Source of the DNA: Antedon mediterranea
Lineage: Eukaryota > Echinodermata > Crinoidea > Comatulida > Antedonidae
Assembly (NCBI RefSeq): GCF_964355755.1
Contig: NC_092674.1
Location: 6,763,001-6,827,000 of the forward strand
DNA length: 64,000 nt
Reading direction: 5' to 3'
Shown: positions 36,801-51,800 of the stretch, one piece after another
How positions within the stretch are numbered: the first letter of the stretch is position 1
How the letters are laid out: each line of letters opens with the position of its first letter
The notes under the pieces: model-generated
Databases searched by the model: none
What the model saw: only the letters and a program-made list of their open reading frames with translations
Told to the model about the DNA's origin: nothing
Translations under genes and position numbers: made by a program

Positions 36801-39800
36801 TGACTTTGAGTGTCTTCAATGTTTTCATATTTAAAAAGTTGATTTTTTAAATGTTTTCTTTTCTTCTTGTATTAATATGAATATGAAATTTAAAAAAATA
36901 AATAAAAAACAATTTAAACAAGAAATATTTCTTACAAAAAACGCCGCGTAACTTTTTGACTGGACAGTTGTAAGAACAGTCTTCATTAATCTAATATAAT
37001 AGGTCGGCCAATCAAAACGCAAGTGAACAATTGGAACTTTACTTGTGATTTATGTCATTGGCCTGTCAGCACAGTCGTTTCTTTCTAGAATTAAACGCAC
37101 AAACTTGTATTGGGAATAATGTATGTTTATGTGGTTATTACTATCGCATTTAGGTATTGATAATAATAATAATATGGCTTTTGAATATATAATTACTATC
37201 TGTAGAATAACATTTATACATTTTCGGTTCGCGATGAAAAGTTATATGAATGGATTTGTAATAGGTATTTATAATAATAGTATATGGGTTGTATTATTGC
37301 TAAGCTATCACCAAATCGCGTTATAACATTATTTCTCAGGGTTTTTTGCACCATTGATCAATACCAAACGCGTATCGGTATTATAGTTTTTAATGAATCA
37401 TTACATTAATAAAAATACCCAATTAAATCAATCGCGTCAGTCCAATTCCGACTTATGTTTCGATCACATAGTTCTGTGTCTACACTGTCCCAACTAGTTT
37501 AACAAAAAAAGTGTGATGTGCCCAAATATGGTAGTGATATGCCCGAATATTGTAGTGATATGACATCGTCATGTCTATATAATATGGGCACATCATAATT
37601 AGTTTGATAGTATAGACAGAGCTTAAGGATTATATTTAAAAAATGTTTTCTTACATTTTGAAAAAAAGTATTTATTTGTTTATAAGCCCAATTTTCCAGT
37701 CTTAATTTTACATTTTGAAAAAAAAAGTATTTTATTTGTTGATAAGCCCAATTGTGCAGTCTTATTTTACATTTTGAACGAAAGTATTTATTTGTTGATA
37801 AGCCCAATTTTGCAGTCTTATTTTACATTTTAAACGGAAGTATTTATTTGTTGATAAGCCGAATTTTCCAGTTTAATAATAATGACCCCTTCCACAGTGC
37901 TTATACCATATACATTTTACATGATATTGACCGTGGGTTCTTTACGCCTCTGATGCATTCCTTTTTAATAAATAATATGTTTAGGCCTAATCACACCCAA
38001 TTTAATGAAACGGTCAGATTCCGATTTCAATTGAACGAAAGTAGTACTGTATTTATTATTCATTGATAAGCCAAGGGTCCCATGGCGTTAGCCGATATCT
38101 TGAGCATTTGACTCGTCAACCTGTAACACAAATCATTCTTCAAAATCTAAAGAAAGAACCTCACACGTCTTTTTTGTGAGTGATACACTATGGATATGCC
38201 CACGGAAATAATATGTGGACATTGCAAACAATCATAGGCCTACAGTAACAAACATAACATGGCTAATAAGCATAACATTCAGACTTGTTTGTTTTCTAGT
38301 GGATTTTTATTTACTTTAGCATGTAGAATAAAACTAGTAACAGTGGCTATATTAATAATTATACTGATTATCCTTGATGTAATCGCGTCTAATAATAAAA
38401 TATTTTGTTGTTGATAAGCCCAATTTTTCAGCCTTGATTTTACATTTTGAACGAAAGTATTTATTTGTTGATAAGCCCAATTTTGCAGTCTTAATAATGA
38501 CTTCCACAGTGCATTTTACATGATATTGACCGAAGGTCTTTACGCCTCTATAGCCACTGATCAATACCATAATTAATGTAATTTTTTTAATGAATATTGA
38601 AATGTTTCAACATACCCAATTCCAAAAAACGGTCCGTTTTCGAGTTCAATCTTTTGATTAGAGAGGTTGGAGTTTCATTTTGAACGAAAGTATTTATTTG
38701 ATTGATAAGCCAAATTTCTAGTCCTAATGATTTGAGATCAACGGGTTTTGCTTTCAATTGTATAATAATATAATTATAATTATATATATATATATATATA
38801 AATATAATATTAAGTATAATTATGAATTCACCAACACTTTCAGGCCCGGGGCCGAGTTTGTGTAGACCAGCCACATGTTAAGGAATATGAATCTCTTTAT
38901 GATTTTAATATGGTTCGAAATGATATTACACAGCAACGATTAGACAGCAACTGTGCAAGAGTCCAACTAATAAAATCGGAATGATCAATTAATTGAACAT
39001 TTACAGCATAAGGCCCATACACTAGGACGATAACGATCGACGATAAATAGACAAATGTGCATTTTTAATACATAAACCAAAATAAATATAAACAATTCCT
39101 TTGATGAAAATTATATTTTCACACGTCCAATCAAATGACGTCATGATTAGTAAGACCAATAATATCGTGACAATACAGCGATTTTATTGTTTTTATTTAT
39201 CATGACGTCATTTGATTGGAATTTGAAAAACATTATTTTTATCAAAGACAGCATAAATGATTATCCTATAGGCCTAGGTCTAGAACGAAAACCTTTCTAA
39301 TTTCTTTTGGTTTGTGTAAAAAAAATGCATGATATGTATCGTCCGTCGTTATCGTCATAGTGTAATTGGGCCTTTATACAAAAAAAATAAATTGATTACG
39401 AAGTTACATGTCATTTTCACCTATCACCAAAAAACTAACCTTTTCAACACTAATTAATTGTTACGAAGCCAATTTATATTATATATTTCATTAAAACTGA
39501 ACTTTACGGTAAATGAAAAGTAAGTATCAGTTAATATGAATAATATTATAACTAGTAGGTATATGAACTTGCGTCCAGACATAGAACTGTGACATTACTA
39601 TCATAAATGTTGAAACCACTTATAAAACCTTTTTTTAAAGAAAATATAATTGTGTTAGGAGAAGGTTAATAAACAAATAGATAATGTACAAACCTTTTTC
39701 TGGATTAATTAATGGAGCAGGCGTTCCTAATAATCTGCTGCTGCTACCTAGACTGATTGTTCACCTTCTGACGATAATTGATTGGACCCCCCACGGCATC

Positions 39801-42800
39801 TGATAACCAAAAAAAAATTTACCAAGACTGTTTCAATGATTTAATATATCTGACGGCGTATTATTATAACATTGGCCTAGATTGACAGTCAAAAGAAAGT
39901 CATTGTAAATACCTCCCTTTTTGTTGACAGAGCCAAAATAAAGTTTTGACCATTATCGAATGATTATTTGACAGTGACTTATTATAATACCGGCCTGGTT
40001 GACAGCAAAAACGAAGTTATTATTTATTGAACAAGATTTTACAGATTTCCGTCTACATCTCAATAATACTGTATTATCAGCAAAGGCTTTCATATAGACT
40101 CTCTTCTCCCAGACGTTTTTTGGGTCCAGCAGCTACCTATAAATTATAGTCGAGTTTCCAAATTCACAAAACTGTCAGCCTAAAGCTACCGCTATGAAAC
40201 AGCTTATTAATGAATGTGTCCTCCTGGGACATAGCTGGCTAGAGCCGTGGCGCGAAAAAATGATTTAATATACCACAGCACCAATTTGGTATTTTCTATT
40301 CAGAATACAGCTATTAGATAACATAAAAGCCAATAAAAGCTTTCGATTTGTAATAATCAATGACCAAACGATGTCATGTTAATTCGTTATATGCATACGG
40401 AGACATGTGTTTCCTTGCTCCCCACCTTGACACAGTAATTTATGGTTTCTAGGTCAAGGCAACAATCGACAGCACATAGATTGACCTGACTTAATTAGGT
40501 CGTTGGTCGTCGCAAATTTTAACGCTTGCTAACAATTAGAAAAAGAACTGCGCAGAGTGAGCTAAGTAAATAATTAAATAATATACTAACAATATAAAAA
40601 TGGCATTCATTCTGTTTAGGGTTTACTGCATCTGGAGAAAGAACTCTCTCATGTAGGAGGAATGTGCGCATCGTCGCTGATGAAGAAGGAATTATGTTTA
40701 CCACCGGAAGAAGAGGAGACAGAAGAGGAACCGGAGCCAATCACAGAAGCTGCTCAACAGATTTTCAATTTTCATTCGGTTCTTCTGAGCAAAGGTTTTG
40801 CCTTAGCACGCCCTCCAACTATACATCAAGCACTAAGCGGAAACCTACCCATCAACACTGAATATAATGAACGTTCGTTTTTACATGATTATGTTCACTG
40901 TATAGCGAATACAAGTGGTGGAAGACTAGCAAGGTAAGACTCTTTACCAAATATTCTCACGCCACCTTATAGCCAACTCAGAATGCTGTCTAAGTTGAAT
41001 CCCACGAGAAGAGTCGTCTTGTCATAGTTTTGGACATAGGTTTTAGGTCGTCGGGAGAACATTAAACATGCTTAATTTTCTTCGTATGACGCAGTCTGAG
41101 TTGGCCTTTACACTTTTATAATATACATATATACTCCTGGTTGTTGTATTAGTGACCAATCAAATATTATTATTACCCACCCTTTATAGTCCCAATTAAT
41201 AAAATCAATTTTCTTTTGATTAAAAAGATTTTTGTCCAGAGCATTGACATCATGTATCTGATATGTGATGGAACCTTATCTTGATAGTTTGCCTGCTTTT
41301 AAATCTTGTTGTCTTGGGTAAAATCCTTGTTTATTTCATTCAGTATTATTCTTGTGCCATTAACATAGTCACTGCTAGCTTCAGCTTTGTTTCTGTTTCT
41401 GTAAGGATCTTAGTCAACTCACTCTTAGAGTTTTGAAATAAAAAAAAAATATCTAAATAGTTTAAAAGTTCTCAATGTTTCTGTCGTAGATGGCTTCAAC
41501 CAGAATCATATGTAGAGCCGAAACAATGTGACATCATCTACCAAAGAGACGAGATCAAATGTCGGAAGGCGACGGTGATCACACTAAAGACACATGATCA
41601 ATATGGCATTCTGGTTCATGTACCACAACTCAAGGTAAGCAGTTCATCATTCGTTAGCAGAACTGGTTCTTTTTAGTTCCAGGTTTATGAATGCGTTGTA
41701 ATAACCTGCAACTTGCAGCCTAACTGGTCTGAATTGCGCACAGATGTGGACGGCACATATGATACGAAGTGGCTCTTCATGTCCCTTCCCAACACGAGCC
41801 AGATGTGTACACTGGACCTCCAGTTTTAATTCCTTATCCGAAAAGACCTGTTCTACCATCAGAACAATGGTAGAGGAGTGACTTGTACCTGTGCTGATTG
41901 TACAGTTATGGTTTTCGGCGCCACTGTCTTAACCACTGGGCCATTCGACTCGACTAAATGTTGACATGACAATTTTATTGGTGCTTTTCTTGTGGTTAGG
42001 TTGAAGCGGAGGCTGTGCCACTTGGCAAGCAAGAGCATCATCTGGATTCAGGATCACAGTCCATGAAAAGCAACAGGAAAGGCGAGAAAGACATGACCTT
42101 TGGAGGTCATCCTATGCCGCAGGTTGACACATCGTTTGAACCAGTGATCCGTAAAGACAGCATGGCCTATAATTCTATTACCATGATGAAAGAGTATGAG
42201 AATTATTCTTTTGAAGAGTTGCGGTTCGCACATCTGCCTGCCAAGAGGTACTTCACAAGATTTTAAGTTTGATAGCATGTTAATAATAAGTTTTTATGAA
42301 GTTAGATACTACAGTAACACACCTCCTCAAGGGACACTATCCCTGTAAAGAATGAAGGGAACTATATGTTTTAACCACAGCCAACCCCTATCCAAGGGAC
42401 ACCCTATTAAGGAGACACTTTGTTGGGTCCTGAAAGTGACTTGTTAAGAGGAGTCTACTGTACTTTTTTTTGTATTAACTGATTGAACCACAAGATCTTA
42501 AACAAGATTTATTTATATACCAAGATTAATTGTCTAATCATTAAGATAACGACTAAATTATAATAATTGTTTTGATTTTTTGTTAAGGCCAAGTGAGAGT
42601 ATGCTGGTTAGAGCTAACAATGATGGTAGCTATAGTGCTCATTGGACCCCAGGACTCTCTGGTCTCTATGCAATACACTTCACTATTGATGGCTACTCAA
42701 TGGGTAAGCATTTAACTTTTTTTTATCATCATAATTACATAGATTATTATTTTTATTTATACTTGATTTTGCAGTAGACTTTAATTATAATTTATTTATA

Positions 42801-45800
42801 ATGACATAATTATTTTTTTTAGATGAAGTTCCAAAGGTTGATGTTGGTGAGCCTCCCCAGGGTGTAGTTCCTCCCCCTTCAGTAAAGAAAGTGCAATCCT
42901 TACCAAATAAGGTAAGTCGTAAGACTGAAGCTCAATATATACCAAAAAACCCTAATTTACTATTAATTAAGTAATAAATGGTGTTTTAATAAATATTTGT
43001 ATGCGTTTTTTTAGACTCGTCAGTTTGTTGCCAAGTTCAGTAGCGGACTGCGTATACGCAGAAGTCCTTCGCTGCAAAGCGAACAAATTGGAAAAATAGA
43101 TGTTAATGGAATAATCACATATGTTGACGAGGTAAGGTGCTTTAAACATTCATTCATCAGTGAAAAATTACTTCCATTTATTGTCATTTACATATAAAAT
43201 ATATATAGAATTTATGTTTGCTCTGGTCAGCCATGCAAAAACAGATAAATAAAAAAACTAACAAAAACAATTACAAAGTGTCACATTACTCTCGTATAGT
43301 ATACTGTGAAACATTCAGCACCCAAATAGCAGCTGGATAAAAGCTGTTATGAAACCTATTTTGTAAGAGAGATGATGGACCGGTAACGTCTACCGCTACG
43401 TAACACCTCAAGTACATTATCCATGATAAAGACTTTTTAATTGTAAAAATATAAATACTGTATGATATTATTACATATATTACTCATTTTTATAAAAATT
43501 TTTTGCAACAACTTTTTTTTCCTGTAAATTGTTTTTTATATATGTTTCAGATTCAAAATGAAGATGGTGTATGGGTTCGTTTAAATAAGGACAGCATTCA
43601 TCGATTTTGTGGTACCAATGGATTCCGTGAGGCGTGGTGTATGCAGTTTAATCAACATGTTGGAAAAACATTCCTTATTCCTGTAGATGTAAGTTCATAG
43701 TATTCTAAAGTATTTCCCTATTGGATTTTAAAGTAGAACCACTATTCAGACTGCACCCCAATTAAAGGGAAACTTTCTAATGAAACGACCAAAGGGAAAT
43801 ATGTATTTTAGAACTAACTAAATAAATTAAATATAAATAATAAATATTTTGTTCTTTCCAATTTGTAGCCGTCTAAAAACTTAAAGAACGATGAAAACAA
43901 AGAAAACCAAGATGAATCCAAGAAATCTTTAGAAAGGAAGGTGGATAAAAGCAAACTGTTATCAAGTCTTGTTGCCAATGCCATTGGTAAATATTTATTT
44001 ATTTATTTAATTTAGGATTTATATAGCGCTTTTCCAAGTGACCAAAGCGCTGTACAATAGAAAATACTATATACTCAACAAAACTTACAAAAAACAAAAA
44101 ATAGAAAATGGAATGAAAATACAAAAATATATATATATATAAAAACTATGAGGACCTATACAAAAAGTTACCGTAATTTCATTAACATTATTTAGGAAAG
44201 AGAGATTTTTAACATTTTCTTGAAATATTGCACATTTGGGGCTTCACGAATATAAGATGGTAAGTTATTCCACAATCTAGGACCGATGACAGAAAAACAT
44301 TTATCGCCAAACGACCTCTTGGTCTTGGGGATGGCAAGACGGGTATGGTCTTGGGTAGATCGAAGTCCATGCCGACCAGAATATACTTACTTCTATAATT
44401 GATTATTTACTGTAATGTGTTTCATTTCATATATTATTTATTTTAATCAAAAGAAAAAAAAATTATATTTATAATTATTTATATTGATCGGTGGATCATG
44501 TCTTGAACATTCAAAACAAGAAAAAAGGAAAGCAAACATTTCTGGTGTCAATATTGTTTGTCGCAGATATCAATGAAGGAATAGTGCCACCAGTATAATA
44601 AAAAATATTCACAACATGAACAGCGAAACAGCAACAATTATTCACAAATGCCTTCCCATCATGCATTGTGTAACAACATGCTCTTGTGATATTAAGCTAT
44701 CTGCTATAATCTTTATTGCTATATTTGATGATTCTAAATATTAAATACATACATATGAGATCTTCCGCTTCTATGTTGTAGAGCTGGAGTTCTTTTTTTT
44801 ATTATGTAATGGCTTTCTTCTTAACTAATCTAATAGTGTAATATACAGTACATAATAGTTTGTATACATTTTGTTTTAACTATGTTACACTTTATATAGC
44901 CGAACCAGGTTTGTACCATGTGATTCACTGTGGTGCCTCAGGACATAATATACGCTGTGGTCCCAGTCTGAAGGATATACCAATTGGTATGATGGTACAG
45001 GGCAACCACTTAAACGTTATACAGGTAAGGTATATTTAACTTTATGGTGTTTTCTCATGGTGCCTTGGAGAATAATGTGTGGTGGTATTGGTATTAATTT
45101 CATGAACCGTGGTCAACATTAGTTAAGCTCTGTCACACTATCAAACTAGTTTGACAAAAAAAGATGTGCCCAAATATGGTATTGATATGACATGTCCATA
45201 TATGGGCACATCACATTTTTTTGTCATATAAAATTTGATAGTGTAGACAGAGCCTTACAATGCGATCACCTCTATTTACCATTATAATTCATCTTTTTTT
45301 TCCATCTTACAAGAAAATATGTGTTGCTATTTTTTCTGTTGTTTAGCTCTAATCAGGCTTTTCACACCATTTAATAATATTAATAACTTAGCTTTATCAG
45401 CTTCACTTTGCAAAACATCAGTATGCCAACCAGTAAGACATCAGAGGTCGACATTTAGTAACTCCCTCATTCATTACGTTTAATATGCAAGTTTGTATTT
45501 TACATTTAGGATTCTCAGATATCCTTGGTATTCATTGCATATTTTCTGAAAAAAAAAAAAAAATCTTTTTTTCTGTTTGTAAAGGTAAAAAGGCAAGATG
45601 GATGTCTGTGGGTTAAGCTTGATTTAGACAGTATGTCTCGATACTGTGACAGTATTGAGGGTGAGGCTTGGGCACTCGCCAAGACCAAGGGAAACATGTA
45701 TCTTGTCCACGATAAAAGCTTGCATTCCGAGCTTAAAAGGGAGAATAGTGAGCTTGCTAGCACTCAGAACTTATTCAAGATCAATGGTTCTACTATGCCT

Positions 45801-48800
45801 ACCAGTAAGACATCAGGGTTCGACTTTAGGAGCGCCCTCACACATCCTGCGTTCAAGTTTAATATGCAAGGTTTGTATTTTACATAGGATTCTGATCATC
45901 TGATCTGATCATGACATATGTATCTTAAAATATTCTAATATTGTGATAAACTTAAAAATCTATTGTTTTACTGTATTATGTTTTACCATAATGTTGGCTG
46001 GTAATGTTACCGGAGGGAATAAAGGACGCCTTGAAACTTTCATCCGTCGGGCTGGTAAAATGATTGGTCTGGAACTGCCTTCCTTTACCGATGTACACCT
46101 AGAACACCTCCAGAAAGATTTTGAACGCATTGAGTCGGATGCCTCTCATCCTCTCCACAAAGTGATCATCGACCAACTTAATCCAAGTGGTAGATTGAGG
46201 CTCCTCAGTGTGAAAACAAATCGATTTGCTAAATCCTTTATTCCCTCCGGTATCATCCAGTACAACAGGAAGTCAAGAAGATAATTTTATATTGCAATTT
46301 TTTAGATGTTTTTATATGAATGGTTTTATGCTATATTTGGTTTTATAGTGTTTCTTTGTTATTATGACGAGCAATGAATTTCCTTTTTGAGGATCAATAA
46401 AAGTTATCTTATCTTATCTTATCTTATAAATGCTATACCATCAATGCTTGTTACAGTGAAAATAATTGTATATATTAAATTCAATTGATAGATAAATGAA
46501 AAAGGGATGAATCCATAAACGATATAAATAAACTTTAAAACCTAATGTTCCAATTTCATTTGCTTTTAGAAGTTCAAGAGATCCCTAAATTGGAGCCATT
46601 TGTTTTTGGAGGTGGTGGCCCATTTATGTCCAAATCATGGAGTGAAGAATCAGAGGGTAAAGTTTTTACCGATGAAAAACCACAAAATTTAGAGGATGAA
46701 ACTTCAGACAGTGATGTAAAGAAAACTGAAAAGCCTCAATCTAGATTAATTGCTCAGAAAATTGAATCACGTTTTTCCAAAATGCGTGCTAGTTCACCTG
46801 GACGATTACAAAGAGAAACCGAGGCATCAAATAGGCAGGCTGGAACTAGTAGTCCTGCCAGAGTCTTAAGTAGAGACTCTTCTCCATCTAGTAGGTCTGC
46901 ATCACTTGATGGTCATTTCAGCATTGGCACTGGTTCTGGCCCGTCATCTCCAAAAATGCAAGGATCTCCAAAAATGGTTCGAAAAGCAAGATCGCAATAT
47001 TCAAGAAGAGAACGTACATCATCACCATCTGGTAAAGATCGGTCCCCAGCTCGAACAAGAGGAGGAAAGAGAACTGAGATTAAAGATGTTGCAAGACCAG
47101 CAATAGCACCTTCTGTCGCTGAATGTGTAAGAACTGTATTTGCCGCTTTTCTTTGGCATGAGGGTATTGTTCATGATGCAATGGCGTGCGCATCATATCT
47201 TAAATTTAACCCTGGATTAACAAAACAGGCCGCCCAACGAGAACAGGACAAACAAGATAGTGGTAAAAACTCTAAAGTTAAAAATAGACATTCAATGGAT
47301 TTATCCAAAGCATTCCAAGATGGTTCATTCCTGGCAAATATGGGAACGGTTGAACCAACATCAAATAAAAATGAAATGTCATCGCAAGCTAAGGAAGGAA
47401 AAGCTGCTGATAAACCAGTCAAAATATCGGAAATAAGATCCAAGTCTTCAGATCACATATCCACTGCAGCTCGTTCTTTGGAGGAATCTCTCAAGTCTGC
47501 TGCAGCTTGGCAAAAAGACCGAATTCTTCTAGAAACCAAGGCATCTTTGTCTGATGATATAAGATCAAGGTCTTCCAGTGCTGGTCCGGAAGATCTTCAT
47601 AAAAGCACAAGCCTGGAAAGTGCACAGAGCAAAACAGATAAAAAGACTGCTGCTGAAACAGAATCGGCTCTGCCATTGACATTGCAATATCTTCTGAGTT
47701 TTTGGGAAGAGTTGACATCTGCAACTGTAAATGTTGCCTCTCAAAAACTGGTTCTCCCAAGTCCTGCTCCGATCACGAAATCCAAAGGTAGAGTTGAAAG
47801 ACGTGAAAGAGAGAAAGAAAAAGAGTCTAAAAGCAAGAAGAAAGAAAAGAAATCCATTAGAGGGGGAAGAGGGAACTTGTTTGGAGAAGCTGCTGGAATT
47901 CCTGCAGGTGGATCTGACCAAGATGCTATATGTGATCTCTGTCATGGATCATTTCCACATCCAGTGACCTATCATATGAAGCAGGCTCATCCAGGTTGTG
48001 GAAAGCATGCTGGAGGACAGGGATACAATAGTAGTGGGCACTACTGTGGTGGATGGGCTGGCAATTGTGGTGATGGTGGTATCGGTGGCAGCAGCTGGTA
48101 TCTCATGTGTGACAAATGCAAGGAAAAGTATGTAAAAGAAAGACAGGAGAAAGCAAAAGAAAAGATTAAAAAGCTAAAAGTCAAACCACTTCCACTTAAA
48201 ACACCAAAAGTTTTGCCACCTTTGGAGGCTCATAACGTCATGAAAGCAAACGCCATGTTCTTGTTGGACCTTGCCAGTTCTGCTGGTACATCTTTGGCTG
48301 GAGGGTTGAAATCCTTGAACCAATTGAAACGATTTGAGCTTCCCAGCGTCAGTGAAATTGATCCACCTTCTCTACAGCCTCAGTTCCCTCTTGTGCCTTT
48401 CAAGTTTCTAAACCTGATGGAAGGAAACCAGGTTGATCAAGACTCGCAAGACAGCGGTGGTAAGGCCTTTCACCTATCTGGTGAAGATGCCAAACCTTTG
48501 CTGGAAGCATTGTCAACTGAAGACCGACAACTAGGTAAAAATTGTTTTTTTATCTTAAAACAAATTAGAGGAAGAGTGGTTAATGGAGTAGACATAACTA
48601 AGGCTCTGTCTACACTATCAAACTTTAACAAAGCAAAATGTGATGTGTCCATATATGGACACGATGATGTCATATTAATACCATATTTGGGCATATCACT
48701 ACCATATTTATGCACATCACACTCTTTTGTCAAACTAGTTTGATAGTGTAGATAAAGCTTAAATACATTTTATCATATCTTGCAGGTAATGTTTCATTTG

Positions 48801-51800
48801 GACCACCGCAGCACTCTATTTCAACGAGCTCTTTGGCTGATCAAGACGCTCTACAACGTGTTATGTATGTACGATCCATTTCCATGACAACATCTGGAGA
48901 ACAATATGACGGCAAAAAAAAAGTTAGGCGACGCATTAACAGTGGAAATTCTTCAAGTAAGTAGAGTTAACAGGAACAGGATGTACACCTGATGTTTCTA
49001 ATCTGAATACAGTAAAATTATTAAGGGGGCACTTTCTCATAAAATAAATTAAAGGCAATATATGTTATGCAATATATAACACCACGGTCAACTCCTTTAA
49101 TCAGCAGATACTCCTATTAAGGGAAACTTTATTCTGTCTCTGATGATGTCCCCATGGGGACTTTAATTAATGCAGGCCCAGGAATGAATTACATCAACAA
49201 TATTCAAAGTTTAAATTAGGCTTCTATAAATTATTATACAGTAATAACTTTTGCTTTGTAGCATCTGAAAGCGGATCATCACTACTTCGTCGACCATCAG
49301 TGCTACTGGCTAAACTCGTGGACAACAGCCCGAGGAATTGTAGAGCACTGCATCGTCCAGTGATGACGTTCATTGCGCAACGACATGATCTTGAAGGACT
49401 TCGATTGGCTATGCGACAGGCTGTTAGAAAAGCAGCTTGCAGAGTGTATGCTCTACAGGTAGAATATATAAATATAGAGGAATGATATAAAACAGATTTT
49501 AAAATTGAAAACATAAAGCATTAATTTATAATCTTCATTGTTTCCCTTTATTTCTCTTATTTCCAGGCGTTTAACTGGCTTCTTCGTAGTGTGACCCAAC
49601 TAAATTGTTTGCATGACTTACTCTGGCACTTTGTTGTCGGCTTAGCTCCTGCTCCAACAGAAAAGGAGGAGGAAAGTGATGAGAAGGAGAAAAAGAAAGA
49701 AAAGAATGCTGCTAAGGAACCAGATCAGGTAAATATATTATATATGGCATCAGAAAAAAAAACTTCTTTCTTCTTTCTACGGTATTTAATAATTCAATTT
49801 GTTCATTTTTAGGAGAAAGATAACATAATGTGTGAACACCCATTGTCTGACATCATCATAGCCGGAGACGCTGTAAACCCACTTCCCACCGCATTCCACT
49901 CCCTTCTGCAGACAATCTCAGACATGATGATGCAGCTTCCAATTGGCAGTGCTCTCCAGCAGATGGCAATGAGGTGCTGGTGTCTGCGCTTTCAACCTGC
50001 AGATCATATGTTCTTGCATCATTCCCATGTTTTTAGTAATATTAATAAGATCCTATCGAAATCGGAAGGTGAGGTGGATGAGGGAGGAGCAGCAGTAAAT
50101 GGAACAGCTCTAGAAAAGAATCTGCAGGTACAATATTTGTTTCCATTACCTGTATTTCTCACTTCCCTCTGCTAAATGGAATGAATAACCATATCCTAAT
50201 GTTAAATTATAAGAAAGGTGTTTGATATAAATCATAATGGTTAAATTCTCATATTAGAACACAGTGGAGCTTCTTAAAGACCTAACCAGTCAAGTGGAGA
50301 TCCGTGTCTCTAGTAGAGCAGCGATGTGTTCGAGTTTGACAGATGGCGCTACAGAAACCTTTTGGGAGTCTGGAGATGAGGATAGGAACAAGACTAAATG
50401 GATCAGTCTTGCAATATCTAAAGGTCTTGTGGCACGAGGTGTCATGCTTCATATAGACAACTCAAGAGATCTGGCTGTAAGTTTAATTAAAATGCTTCTA
50501 AAAGTTAGATGAAAGTAAAAGAAAGGCAGATGTCCCAACTTGGAAAAGTGAAATATCAAAGGAATTATAAAAGCATTGCTAAACAAGAAAGGACACTATA
50601 AAAATTGAAAAGAAAAATGTAAATATAGTAATCTGCTTTTATGTTAAATAATGCATATGCCAGGTCCTTGGAAAATGTGTTGGAAAACCCGCCTTAGTTA
50701 ACAAACTAAGACCTGATAGAGAACCTAAATTCATACCTTATAAAGATTTTTTTTCATATCAAAAATAATCATAATCATATGAGGAGTCTCCCACAATTGT
50801 CGGGAGACTTCGGAAGTCTAGTAAAAAAGGGAAGTCTAGTCCTATATCTGTCTGTCTAGAATGGAATACAGTATTCATTAAACAAAACTAATTCTTTATA
50901 CTTTTATTCACTAGAACAAAGTAACCCAAGTGACATTTCAGGGTGGTAGCAACACGGAGGACCTTGTTACTCTACAAATAATAACCCTTGATCATCGTCA
51001 TTCAGGATGGATAGCATGTGACCTTATGGACCTTGATCATGCCTTTATTAAGGTCACTCTTAAAGGACCTGACAACCATGTCAGAGTTCGACAGGTCAAG
51101 TTCCTTGGTTACCAAGATGGATCTAGTATAAGTATAGGTAATCATCATCTGTTATTTGTTTTTAAATTTTTAAATTTTTATAGATATTGTAAGTATACAT
51201 AAGGCTTCAAAGTTGGAAGCTTATCATAGTTAACTTATTGGAAAATATCGCTAGGGCATCTATGGAGAGCCAATAACAATCCTGAAGATTTACTTTAAAA
51301 AATGTCTGTAGACTTTGAAGGTCTACATGGTATAAGCAAACATGTTTTGTCCTTTGTATTGAGTATTAATTAAATTAGACTTAAACTCTGTCTACACTAT
51401 CAAACTTTATGTGACAACAAAATGTCATGTGCCCATATATGGACACAATGATGTCGTATCACTACCATATTTGGGCACATCACACTTTTTTTGTCAAACT
51501 ATTATTATTATTATTAACTTTATTGCACAACGGCCAGTTTTATAGTGTAGACAGAGCTTTAGCCTAATTTAATATTTCGTCACTTTAGGGCAAGTGCCAG
51601 CGTTAGTTGCCCAACAGAAGAATTGTGAAGCAGAAACATTACGAGTCTTCCGGCTTCTGACCTCTCAAGTTTTTGGTAAATTACTAGCTGAAGACATGGC
51701 CAAAAATGGAAAAGGCAAAGAAAGAACCAAACAAGTAAGTATGCTGTACAAAATATTATTATCATTTTCTGGCTACTTATGGTCATGGTTATGGCATCAC

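Larger units (their letters stand above)
36400..40619. other. MYCBP2: MYCBP2 intron 38, 4.2 kb, mostly repeats
   Basis: The largest intron. It contains a deleted MITE (36465-36539), a duplicated copy of the sequence next to the exon 38 donor (about 36735-36795), a full MITE, a 56-bp tandem array, an inverted-repeat element (39011-39373) and otherwise AT-rich sequence with no supported gene. Small open frames here are translations of repeats. Confidence 0.7.

Noticed and set aside
37499-37807. Minus-strand ORF with internal repeats (NWAYQQIK-like)
   Set aside because: It is a translation of the 56-bp repeat and a MITE, not a gene.
45943-46284. Extra MYCBP2 exon
   Set aside because: The protein is the C-terminus of a LINE reverse transcriptase with a tatct-type tail; exons 48 and 49 join in phase without it.
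47171-47945. Minus-strand ORFs opposite MYCBP2 exon 49
   Set aside because: They are shadows of a strongly conserved plus-strand frame and have no recognisable product.
48535-48743. The end of the long open frame 46545-48743 as coding sequence
   Set aside because: A gtaaaa donor at 48535 followed by a MITE, and a conserved next exon in matching phase, show that the last part is intron.
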